This document shows positions 42,973 to 50,487 of a DNA stretch of 64,000 bases, piece by piece. A program made the position numbers and the translations under genes. Below the pieces are notes generated by a model. The model worked only from the letters and a program-made list of their open reading frames with translations. It ran no database searches and had not been told where the DNA came from. The first letter of the stretch is position 1; each line of letters begins with the position of its first letter. The DNA is from an uncultured Bacilli bacterium (lineage in GTDB: Bacteria > Bacillota_I > Bacilli_A > RF39 > UBA660), in the NCBI GenBank assembly GCA_934098705.1, contig CAKOPC010000002.1:248001-312000 (forward strand). Reading direction: 5' to 3'.

Positions 42973-43998
42973 ATGAATAACACAATAATTGGTAATGAAA
43001 AAAACATTTTATTTTATAGTGATGAAGAAGGTAATACAAAAGTAGAAGTATTATTAGAAAACGAAGATGTCTGGTTAAATACTGAAGCAATATCATCACT
43101 TTTTAATGTTGATAGAAGCGGAATTGTAAGACATATTAACAATATTTATAAAGATGATGAATTAAATGAAAATATCACATGTGCAAAAATTGCACATATG
43201 GGTAATGATGGTAAACAAGTTTATAATACAAAATATTATAATCTTGACATGATTATCTCCATAGGATTTAGGGTTAACTCTAAAAAAGCAATTAAATTTA
43301 GAACCTGGGCAAATAAAATAATTAAAGACTATATGGTTCAAGGTTTTGCACTTAATGATGATAGATTTATGAAAGCAAGAAAAACAGATCAGGAATATTT
43401 TAAAAGATTACTTGAGAAAATTAAATTAATTCGTACAAGTGAGAGAATGTTTTATCAAAAAATTACTGATATATTTGCTGAATGTTCTATTGATTATGAT
43501 AAAAATAGTGATACTGCATTAACTTTTTATAAAACTATTCAAAATAAATTTCATTATGCAATTACAGGCAAAACTGCTGCTGAAATAATTTATAATAGAG
43601 CAGATTCTAAAAAAGAAAATATGGGACTTGCTACTTGGGAAAATTCTCCTAATGGCAAAATATTAAAAACTGATGTTATTATTGCAAAAAATTATTTAGA
43701 TGAAAAAGAAATTAAAAATTTAAATAATTTAGTTAATTTATTTTTAGATATTGCGGAAAATAATGCTGAAAGAAATATTGTAATGTGTATGAATGATTGG
43801 AAAAATGAAGTAGAAAATGCAATTAAAGTTTTTCATTATGGAGTTTTAAATGATAAAGGTAAAATATCTCACCAAATGGCACAAGATAAAGCATTTTTGG
43901 AATATGAAAAATATAAAGTAATACAAGATAAAAGTTTTGTTTCAGATTTTGATAAATTATTAATTGAAGCAAAAAATATAGAAAATAAAGATAATTAA
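42973..43998 (+). CDS. RhuM-family (virulence-protein-like) accessory protein
   Basis: This 341-residue soluble protein matches the RhuM family. The N-terminal DNA-binding-like domain is recognisable (DVWLNTEAISSLFNVDRSGI, RHINNIYKDDEL, TKYYNLDMIISIGFRVNSKK, FRTWANKIIKDYMVQGFALND). A long helical C-terminus contains ALTFYKTIQNKFHYAITGKTAAE. RhuM genes are scattered among mobile and defence islands, often near restriction systems; their biochemical role is unclear. It sits between two identical promoter repeats, so it is an insertion into the uvrB regulatory region. AAGGAGG precedes the ATG. Confidence 0.85.
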   Translation: MNNTIIGNEKNILFYSDEEGNTKVEVLLENEDVWLNTEAISSLFNVDRSGIVRHINNIYKDDELNENITCAKIAHMGNDGKQVYNTKYYNLDMIISIGFRVNSKKAIKFRTWANKIIKDYMVQGFALNDDRFMKARKTDQEYFKRLLEKIKLIRTSERMFYQKITDIFAECSIDYDKNSDTALTFYKTIQNKFHYAITGKTAAEIIYNRADSKKENMGLATWENSPNGKILKTDVIIAKNYLDEKEIKNLNNLVNLFLDIAENNAERNIVMCMNDWKNEVENAIKVFHYGVLNDKGKISHQMAQDKAFLEYEKYKVIQDKSFVSDFDKLLIEAKNIENKDN

Positions 43999-44151
43999 TT
44001 ACAATATAAGTATAAAAAAATTATAAATTTTATTACCAAAATATTTTTTGTTTTAATATACAAAATCATTATAAAAACAATTAAAGATGCATGTTAATTA
44101 TTAATATTCTATTTAAATTATTAATAAAAAAATGTATTTTATAAAGGGAAA

Positions 44152-44212
44152 TTTTTTGACAAAAAAATACAAACAAATGTATTGACTTTGAAAAATTAGT
44201 TTGTTATAGTAA
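44152..44212 (+). repeat. 61-bp direct repeat, copy 2 (uvrB-type promoter)
   Basis: Second identical copy of 42888-42948, containing TTGACT (44182-44187), 17 bases and TATAGT (44205-44210). This copy drives the truncated uvrB. The sequence between the RhuM stop codon and this repeat (43999-44151) is AT-rich with no gene. Confidence 0.9.
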
Positions 44213-44237
44213 AGGTACTTTTAAGGAGGGATACTTT

Positions 44238-44546
44238 ATGTTTAAATTGGAATCAAAATATCAGCCAAGTGGAGATCAACCAGAAGCAATAGAAAAATTA
44301 GTAGATGGTATAAATAGTGGTTTAAAATATCAAGTATTAAATGGAGCAACAGGAACAGGTAAAACATTTACTATGGCAAATGTTATAAAAAATGTTAATA
44401 AACCAACTTTAGTATTAGCTCATAATAAGACACTTGCAGGACAACTTTATAGTGAACTTAAAGAGTTATTTCCTGAAAATAGAGTTGAGTATTTTGTGTC
44501 ATATTATGACAGTACCAAAAAAATAGTGTTATTTGGTGCTATTTAA
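44238..44546 (+). pseudogene. uvrB: Truncated 5' copy of uvrB
   Basis: The first 91-92 codons encode the UvrB N-terminus, including Walker A GATGTGKT, then the frame leaves the family at DSTKKIVLFGAI and stops at 44546. The break falls in an att-like inverted-repeat region. Compared with the complete uvrB at 47091, codons 1-23 differ at about 14 of 69 bases, whereas 44307-44497 differs at one of 191. It keeps a promoter and AAGGAGG, so it is probably transcribed, but the 102-residue product cannot be a working UvrB. Confidence 0.92.
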
Positions 44547-44591
44547 TGTTATTTAATCCTGAAAAACGGACTAAATAACACTCGATGGTAC
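44512..44591. repeat. Nested inverted repeats at the left cassette boundary
   Basis: GTACCA (44512-44517) pairs with TGGTAC (44586-44591). Inside it AGTGTTATTT (44525-44534) pairs with AAATAACACT (44573-44582). Together they can form a large cruciform that contains the truncated uvrB stop codon and the first att-like block. Confidence 0.75.
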
Positions 44592-44621
44592 CAAATGAAC
44601 AAATAAAATTTGTGGCCGAGA
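44536..44621. repeat. Left att-like repeat of the RiPP-like cassette
   Basis: Two blocks recur at the right boundary: GTGCTATTTAATGTTATTT (44536-44554), matching 46947-46965 with one change, and AAATTTGTGGCCGAGA (44606-44621), identical to 46979-46994. The spacing between blocks is 51 bases here and 13 at the right end. A CATTCG/CGAATG hairpin follows at 44630-44644. No recombinase gene lies in the cassette. Confidence 0.75.
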
Positions 44622-44790
44622 GTCGTGGCCATTCGTGGCGAATGATGTTTTAACCTTTAAATGGTAAATTTTTACAAAAAATGATAAAATTCACTTGATT
44701 TTACTAATATTATTTGTTATTATAATGGTAAATTTATAAGAAACGATACTATCGCTACTTAATCTACAATCCGTTTAATATTTAATACAT

Positions 44791-44821
44791 AAGGTGGCGA
44801 TTACTTTTTTCGTCACCTTTT
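44791..44821 (+). terminator. Attenuator-like hairpin before the precursor peptide
   Basis: AAGGTGGCGA (44791-44800) pairs over ten positions (one G-U) with TCGTCACCTT (44810-44819), followed by a short T run. It lies in the leader of the peptide gene, downstream of a TATAAT-containing region near 44728, so it may attenuate the cassette. The rest of 44645-44856 is AT-rich. Confidence 0.55.
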
Positions 44822-44856
44822 AAATTACATAATAAAATGAAATGGAGGATTAAACT

Positions 44857-45084
44857 ATGAAAAATTCAAGAAAGATAGAAACTTTAAAAAATATGAAGAC
44901 TGCTGCTATTAGATTATATGAAATATATATGGCACAATCAAATCAAAATAAAATAGAAATGAATTGTTATCATGAAAATGAACATGATAATAGTGGTGCT
45001 CATCCAGATTATCATAATAATTCTCATGATAATACCCCAGGTAGAATGATGACTCGTACTTTAGTTAAAAATGCAACAAATTAA
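44857..45084 (+). CDS. Candidate RiPP precursor, His/Asn/Asp-rich
   Basis: This 75-residue peptide has a basic helical leader (1-36: KNSRKIETLKNMKTAAIRLY) and a composition switch at C37 to a His/Asn/Asp-rich core (37-62), then a basic tail. The core holds a tandem motif, YHENEHDN (38-45) and YHNNSHDN (52-59), 14 residues apart. GGAGG precedes the ATG. It overlaps the radical SAM gene by 14 bases, so peptide and enzyme are co-translated. A leader plus repeated core next to an rSAM-SPASM enzyme is the classic RiPP layout; I do not recognise this core. The modification is unknown. Confidence 0.75.
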   Translation: MKNSRKIETLKNMKTAAIRLYEIYMAQSNQNKIEMNCYHENEHDNSGAHPDYHNNSHDNTPGRMMTRTLVKNATN

Positions 45085-46174
45085 TACTTTAATTAAACCT
45101 ACACATGAATGTAACATGAGATGTAGGTACTGTTTTGCTGAAAAATATGGATATGAAAATTCTTTGTTAGATATTAATAAATTAAAAAAGTATATTGAAC
45201 TTTTAGCAGAGAAATATAAATATATAAATTTGGTGTGGCATGGTGGAGAACCATTGATGGCACCGTTAGATTATTATCAAGAAATATATGACTATTGTAA
45301 AAAGTTTGATTCGAAATTTATATATTCATTACAAACAAATGGTACATTATTGAATGAAGAAAATATAGATTTTTTTAAAACAAATAATACTAGTATTGGG
45401 TTATCATTTGATGGTTTGACAAATGATAAAACTAGATCGCATACACAAAGAATTTTAGAGAATATTAAATTACTTCAATTAAATGAAATGTATCCTGGGG
45501 CGGTTTTGGTTGTTAATCAAAATAATGTAAATAATTTGATTGGAGAATATGAATACTTTAAATCATTAAATTTAGGTATGAAAATGAATCCTATGTTTAA
45601 TGATGGTGCGGCAAAAGAAAATAATTTTTTCAATTTAAATCCAGATGAATATATCAAAAATTTTATAGAATTTTTTAAATATTGGTCGCTAGATACAAAT
45701 TGTAATATAAATGTGTCTACTTGTATAGAATTAGTAAATTTAATATTAAATGAAAGAAGTGGCGTTTGTACTTTTAATTCTTGCTTAGGAAAATGGTTAT
45801 GTTTTGATAGTAATGGACATTTATATCCATGCGATAGATTATGCTTAGATGAATACGACTTAGGAGATATTACAAAAATTACATCTATAGATGAAGCATT
45901 TGAAAATGAAAATTTTATAAAACTATTACAAAAGAACATTTCAAGAAGACAAAAATGTATTGATGAATGTGAGTATTTTAAAAATTGTTATGGTGGATGC
46001 AATGCTAATGCTATTTTAAATGAAGTTAATAAAAATAATGTTTCATGTTATATTCAAAAAGGAATATTAGAAGGAATTAAAAAATTTATAATTGAACTTA
46101 GTAATCAAAAAGAATATGATAAATTAAATTATAGTTTATCAAAAATTTTAATAAGAAGGGATAGTAAAATATGA
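45071..46174 (+). CDS. Radical SAM-SPASM peptide maturase
   Basis: This 367-residue enzyme has the SAM-cleaving [4Fe-4S] motif at C14-x3-C18-x2-C21 (CNMRCRYC), GGEP (58-61) and the TIM-barrel SLQTNGTLL and GLSFDG strands. A C-terminal SPASM domain has cysteines at 233, 238, 244, 254, 258, 296, 300, 306, 310 and 326 (DECEYFKNCYGGCNA), binding auxiliary clusters. This is the anSME/RiPP-maturase subtype. The adjacent precursor is the probable substrate. I saw no obvious RRE domain. Local use of GGG and GCG codons looks slightly different from neighbours, consistent with transfer. Confidence 0.92.
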   Translation: MQQINTLIKPTHECNMRCRYCFAEKYGYENSLLDINKLKKYIELLAEKYKYINLVWHGGEPLMAPLDYYQEIYDYCKKFDSKFIYSLQTNGTLLNEENIDFFKTNNTSIGLSFDGLTNDKTRSHTQRILENIKLLQLNEMYPGAVLVVNQNNVNNLIGEYEYFKSLNLGMKMNPMFNDGAAKENNFFNLNPDEYIKNFIEFFKYWSLDTNCNINVSTCIELVNLILNERSGVCTFNSCLGKWLCFDSNGHLYPCDRLCLDEYDLGDITKITSIDEAFENENFIKLLQKNISRRQKCIDECEYFKNCYGGCNANAILNEVNKNNVSCYIQKGILEGIKKFIIELSNQKEYDKLNYSLSKILIRRDSKI

Positions 46175-46725
46175 AATATGTTTATCACGGGAGTTCAATA
46201 CCAAATTTAAAGATTATTAAAACAAACGAAAGTACTCATATGAAAAAATGGGTATATGCATGTGTATCAAAAGCTATATCAACAATTTTTTTGTCACCAT
46301 TAGGTAATGACCTGTATTATTCATTATCTGGTGATGGAATTGACTATCCAGTAGAACTAGTTGAAAGAAAATCCGATATGTTTAAAAAAATATTTAACTG
46401 TTCTGGTTACATCTATAAACTCGATGCTTCCAATTTTAAAAGTGGACAAACTGGTTGGTCAGCGGAAGTTGTTAGTGAAAAAGATGAGGAAGTACTAGAA
46501 GTAGAATATATTGAAAATGTATATGACGAGTTAATTAAATTAAATAAAGAAGGATTAATAAGGCTATATTTATATCCTGAAAAACCAAATAGAATACCAC
46601 AAGATAATAGTGATTTAATTCCAAAGGTCATTAAATGGAAAAAAAATGGTTTTGATGTAAATAAATTTTATGAATTATATCCAGAATTAAAGGATAAATT
46701 TTTGAAAATGTTGAATGAACAATAA
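46171..46725 (+). CDS. Third cassette protein, ART-like YHGS family
   Basis: This 184-residue soluble protein overlaps the radical SAM gene by four bases. It opens VYHGSSIPNLKIIKT and continues MKKWVYACVSKAISTIFLSP, a pattern seen in small ADP-ribosyltransferase-like (YHG...STxxxxAxxF) proteins. A GYIYKLDASNF strand and an acidic segment (VVSEKDEEVLEVEYIENV) follow. It might modify or cleave the peptide, give immunity, or be the effector. The ART relation is a weak motif-level inference. There is no signal peptide or membrane segment, and no transporter is in the cassette. Confidence 0.6.
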   Translation: MKYVYHGSSIPNLKIIKTNESTHMKKWVYACVSKAISTIFLSPLGNDLYYSLSGDGIDYPVELVERKSDMFKKIFNCSGYIYKLDASNFKSGQTGWSAEVVSEKDEEVLEVEYIENVYDELIKLNKEGLIRLYLYPEKPNRIPQDNSDLIPKVIKWKKNGFDVNKFYELYPELKDKFLKMLNEQ

Positions 46726-46773
46726 CTAAAAAATAATTTTTATAGAATATTATAGATTAAATTAATCAAATAG

Positions 46774-46805
46774 GATTACTGTAAAAATAGAAAAGTAATC
46801 TTTTT
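46774..46805 (+). terminator. Terminator of the RiPP-like cassette
   Basis: GATTACT (46774-46780) pairs with AGTAATC (46794-46800), then TTTTT. The following 46806-46946 is AT-rich with no gene. Confidence 0.7.
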
Positions 46806-46946
46806 AAATATTTACCTATTTTTAATGAAAAAATATCATTTACTGAATTTAAATAAAATCTTAAAAGTAGCACTATGTAATCTGTAATTTAATATCTTAA
46901 AATGCCATAAAATAAATGATAGAATAATATCAGTTAGTGATATTTA

Positions 46947-46994
46947 GTGCCATTTAATGTTATTTGGTATCGTTTAATAAATTTGTGGCCGAGA
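46947..46994. repeat. Right att-like repeat of the RiPP-like cassette
   Basis: GTGCCATTTAATGTTATTT (46947-46965) and AAATTTGTGGCCGAGA (46979-46994) match the two left-boundary blocks. An additional inverted repeat GGCCGA (46987-46992) / TCGGCC (47012-47017) extends outward. Between here and 47090 only a weak TATAAT precedes uvrB. Confidence 0.75.
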
Positions 46995-47090
46995 TGTGTA
47001 TTTTATTCGTGTCGGCCTAATTTTGGTTCATTTTAATGAAATTATATGATAAAATTTTAAATGAAATTAAGCTATAATAAGGAGGACAAA

Positions 47091-49040
47091 ATGTTTAATT
47101 TAGTATCAAAATATACTCCATCCGGAGATCAACCACAGGCAATAGAAAAATTAGTGAACGGTATAAATAGTGGTTTAAAATATCAAGTATTAAAGGGAGC
47201 AACAGGAACAGGTAAAACATTTACTATGGCAAATGTTATAAAAAATGTTAATAAACCAACTTTAGTATTAGCTCATAATAAGACACTTGCAGGACAACTT
47301 TATAGTGAACTTAAAGAGTTATTTCCTGAAAATAGAGTTGAGTATTTTGTATCCTATTATGATTATTATCAACCAGAAGCATATGTTCCTCAAACAGATA
47401 CATATATAGATAAGACAAGTATGATAAATGATGAAATAGATGAATTAAGACACTCTGCAACAAGTGCATTAATAGAAAATAGAGATGTTATAGTAGTAGC
47501 AAGTGTTTCATGTATTTATGGTATTGGAGAAAAAGATGAATATAAAAATAACATGTTAACATTAAATGTTGGAGTAAGTTATAAAAGAAATAAATTACTT
47601 CAAAAACTTGTTGATATGTTATACGAAAGAAATGATATAGATATAAAACGTGGTACCTTTAGAGTACATGGAGATGTTATAGAAGTAATACCAACTGGAG
47701 AACATCAAAAAGGATATAGAATAGAACTATTTGGTGATGAAATTGATAGAATAAGTGTCTTCGATGTTGTAACGGGTCATATTATAATGGATAAAAAAAC
47801 TATATCAATTTTTCCAGCAAGCCACTTTGTAACAAGTAGTGAAAACTTAAAGAAAGCTTGTGTTAGTATAAAAGAAGAACTTGATGAAAGGTTAGCAGAA
47901 CTTAGAGGTGAAAATAAACTTTTAGAGGCTCAAAGATTAGAACAAAGAACAAATTATGACCTAGAAATGATAGAAGAAACAGGTTTTTGTAGTGGTATTG
48001 AAAATTATTCAAGACATTTAGGGGGTAGAAAAAAAGGCGAAACTCCAACATGCTTAATAGACTTTTTTCCTAAGGATTATCTTTTAATTATAGATGAATC
48101 TCATGTAACATTACCTCAAGTTAAAGCTATGTATAACGGTGATAGAGCAAGAAAACAAGTTTTAGTTGATTACGGTTTTAGATTACCAAGTGCTCTTGAT
48201 AATAGACCTTTAACTTTTGAAGAGTTTGAAAAAAAATTAAATCAAGTAATATTTGTAAGTGCAACTCCAGGAGATTATGAAATAGCAAAAGAAGAACAAG
48301 AAGTAGATCAAATAATAAGACCAACAGGACTTTTAGACCCAGTAGTTGAAGTTAGAAAAACAAAAGGACAAATAGATGATTTAGTAGGAGAGATAAATGA
48401 CAGAATAGAAAAAAATGAAAGAGTTTTGATAACAACCTTAACTATACGTATGGCAGAAGAATTAACATCATACTTAAAATCATTAAATATAAAAGTAGCT
48501 TATTTACATAGTGAAGTAAAAACATTAGAAAGATTAAAAACAATAAGAGAATTAAGACTTGGAACATATGACTGTATAGTGGGAATCAACCTTTTAAGAG
48601 AAGGACTTGATATACCTGAAGTATCATTAGTAGCTATTTTAGATGCTGATAAAGAAGGATTTTTAAGAAGTCATAGAAGTCTTATTCAAACAATAGGAAG
48701 ATGTGCTAGAAATGAAAATGGACGTGTTATTATGTATGCAGATACTATAACTGATAGTATGCGTCTTGCTATAGATGAAACCAAAAGAAGAAGAGATATA
48801 CAAGAAAAATATAATAAAGAACATAATATTGTACCAAAAACAATTATTAAAGAAATAAGAGAAGTAATATCAAATAAAGATGAAAAAACTATAATAAAAG
48901 AAAATAAAGAACATAAAAAATATGACAAAGCCTTATTACAAAACATAGAAAAAGAAATGAAAGAAGCTGCTAAAAACTTAGATTTTGAACGTGCTATGGA
49001 ACTTAGAGATATCCTATTTGAGATGAAGGCTCAAAAGTAA
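47091..49040 (+). CDS. uvrB: Excinuclease ABC subunit B (complete copy)
   Basis: UvrB verifies DNA lesions in nucleotide excision repair with UvrA and UvrC. This complete copy has 649 residues: Walker A GATGTGKT, the beta-hairpin YYDYYQPEAYVPQTDTYI, helicase motifs (IDESHVTLPQ, FVSATPGDYE, GINLLREGLDIPEVS, QTIGRCARN) and a C-terminal UVR domain (LLQNIEKEMKEAAKNLDFER). I choose ATG 47091, preceded by AAGGAGG, over ATG 47061, which would add residues foreign to the family. Its own upstream region lacks the dyad promoter that now precedes the truncated copy. uvrA is not adjacent. Confidence 0.97.
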   Translation: MFNLVSKYTPSGDQPQAIEKLVNGINSGLKYQVLKGATGTGKTFTMANVIKNVNKPTLVLAHNKTLAGQLYSELKELFPENRVEYFVSYYDYYQPEAYVPQTDTYIDKTSMINDEIDELRHSATSALIENRDVIVVASVSCIYGIGEKDEYKNNMLTLNVGVSYKRNKLLQKLVDMLYERNDIDIKRGTFRVHGDVIEVIPTGEHQKGYRIELFGDEIDRISVFDVVTGHIIMDKKTISIFPASHFVTSSENLKKACVSIKEELDERLAELRGENKLLEAQRLEQRTNYDLEMIEETGFCSGIENYSRHLGGRKKGETPTCLIDFFPKDYLLIIDESHVTLPQVKAMYNGDRARKQVLVDYGFRLPSALDNRPLTFEEFEKKLNQVIFVSATPGDYEIAKEEQEVDQIIRPTGLLDPVVEVRKTKGQIDDLVGEINDRIEKNERVLITTLTIRMAEELTSYLKSLNIKVAYLHSEVKTLERLKTIRELRLGTYDCIVGINLLREGLDIPEVSLVAILDADKEGFLRSHRSLIQTIGRCARNENGRVIMYADTITDSMRLAIDETKRRRDIQEKYNKEHNIVPKTIIKEIREVISNKDEKTIIKENKEHKKYDKALLQNIEKEMKEAAKNLDFERAMELRDILFEMKAQK

Positions 49041-49107
49041 ACTAATCCAACAATTATTTACTTTTATGATAACATTGTGATATTCTATATATAGTAGGAG
49101 GAATAAA

Positions 49108-49869
49108 GTGAGAAGAAGAAAAAAATTAAAAAAAGGATATAAAAAAGTTTTAAGATTTTTACTTATTTCTATAACATTATGTCTTCTAGTTGAAGTAGGA
49201 TACTACTATATGACTTTAAATAAAGAATTAACTCCAGTATATAATCATGAAGAGTATTTTTATGCTAGTGATTTTGGTATTAATGTTATAAAAAGTGAAA
49301 CTGATTACGATAATGATGGTATTGATGATTATAGTGATATTTTATTGGGAGCTCAAAAAGAAAGAGATAGAAATCCAATTTATGTAAGTAAATATTATGA
49401 TGGTGGATACCCTCCAGATGATGAAGGAGTGTGTACTGATGTTATTTGGCGTGCTTTAAAAGAAGCAGGATATTACCTAAAAGATATGATGGTTTATGAC
49501 ATAACAAAGGATCAAAAAGATGGGACAGGTAGATATGACATAGATATAAGAGATGATAATATTGACTTTAGAAGAGTAGATAATCAAGAAGCATTTTTAA
49601 AAGAATATACAGAAAGCTTAACAACTGATATTTATGATATAGAAAGCTTTATGCCTGGTGATATAGTAGTATTTGATTATGGAGCTCATATTGCTATTAT
49701 CTCTAATAAAAGAAATGAAAATGGTATTCCCTATTTAATTCAAAATAGAAGTGAAGATCAAGAAGAAAAGGAAGAAGACCGTATTGAAAAAACAGATATG
49801 TCTATTACAGGACATTATAGATTTACATATAATAGAGAACTAAAAAGATTAATAGAAAAAATATCATAG
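49108..49869 (+). CDS. DUF1287 membrane-anchored protein
   Basis: This 253-residue protein starts at GTG with AGGAGG seven bases upstream. A basic N-terminus and one TM (about 16-33) anchor an exported domain of the DUF1287 family: DYDNDGIDDYSDILLGAQ, then EGVCTDVIWRALKEAGY with a conserved Cys and Asp, MPGDIVVFDYGAHIAIISN and a late His. The family is thought to be NlpC/P60-like hydrolase-fold, so a Cys-His envelope enzyme is plausible. Followed after eight bases by a DUF6512 membrane gene. Confidence 0.8.
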   Translation: MRRRKKLKKGYKKVLRFLLISITLCLLVEVGYYYMTLNKELTPVYNHEEYFYASDFGINVIKSETDYDNDGIDDYSDILLGAQKERDRNPIYVSKYYDGGYPPDDEGVCTDVIWRALKEAGYYLKDMMVYDITKDQKDGTGRYDIDIRDDNIDFRRVDNQEAFLKEYTESLTTDIYDIESFMPGDIVVFDYGAHIAIISNKRNENGIPYLIQNRSEDQEEKEEDRIEKTDMSITGHYRFTYNRELKRLIEKIS

Positions 49870-49877
49870 GAGGATTT

Positions 49878-50423
49878 ATGGATAAAATTTTTATAATTGG
49901 AACTATCTTTATATGTTTAGTTGGAACATTACTTCACTTTCTTTATGAAATGACATCACATAATAAAATAATTTCTCTGTTTGCAGCAGTTAACGAATCA
50001 ACTTGGGAACATATAAAAATAGCCCTAACTCCCTACTTTTTATGGATGATGGTAGATGGTTTATACTACGGTACAAATGGAAATTATCCTTTAGCAAAAA
50101 TGTTAGGAGCTTTAGTAATAATAATACTTATACCAACTCTTTTTTATGGGTATCAAATATTTACTAAGAAAGCTGTACTATTTATAGACATTATAATATT
50201 TTATGTAGCTATCTTCTTAAGTGAATATGTAGGATTTAAAGTATTAAATCTAGCACCAGTTTCCTTTTATTATAATTATATTAGCTTTATCATTTTGTTT
50301 TTAATATTTGGTTTTTACATGGTTGTAACGTTAAATCCTATAAAAAACTTTTTATTTAAAGATCCTATAACTAATAAGTATGGAGTAAAAGGACATAGTC
50401 ATCATAATCATAAAGAAAAATAA
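49878..50423 (+). CDS. DUF6512-like membrane protein
   Basis: This 181-residue protein has five to six TM segments and the recognisable HFLYEMTSHNKIISLFAAVN and ESTWEHIKIALTPYFLW stretches near the N-terminus, typical of small gut-Firmicute membrane proteins labelled DUF6512. It ends in a His-rich tail (GHSHHNHKEK) that might bind metal. Function unknown. AGGAGG precedes the ATG; in operon with the DUF1287 gene. Confidence 0.65.
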   Translation: MDKIFIIGTIFICLVGTLLHFLYEMTSHNKIISLFAAVNESTWEHIKIALTPYFLWMMVDGLYYGTNGNYPLAKMLGALVIIILIPTLFYGYQIFTKKAVLFIDIIIFYVAIFLSEYVGFKVLNLAPVSFYYNYISFIILFLIFGFYMVVTLNPIKNFLFKDPITNKYGVKGHSHHNHKEK

Positions 50424-50487
50424 TAAAAGTTTTCCTTTTAAATTTTTAAATAATCATATATAATTAAACATAAAGGATGTGAATAAA

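Noticed and set aside
47061..47090. Upstream ATG at 47061 as uvrB start
   Set aside because: It has no Shine-Dalgarno sequence, and the ATG at 47091 follows AAGGAGG and gives the family N-terminus.
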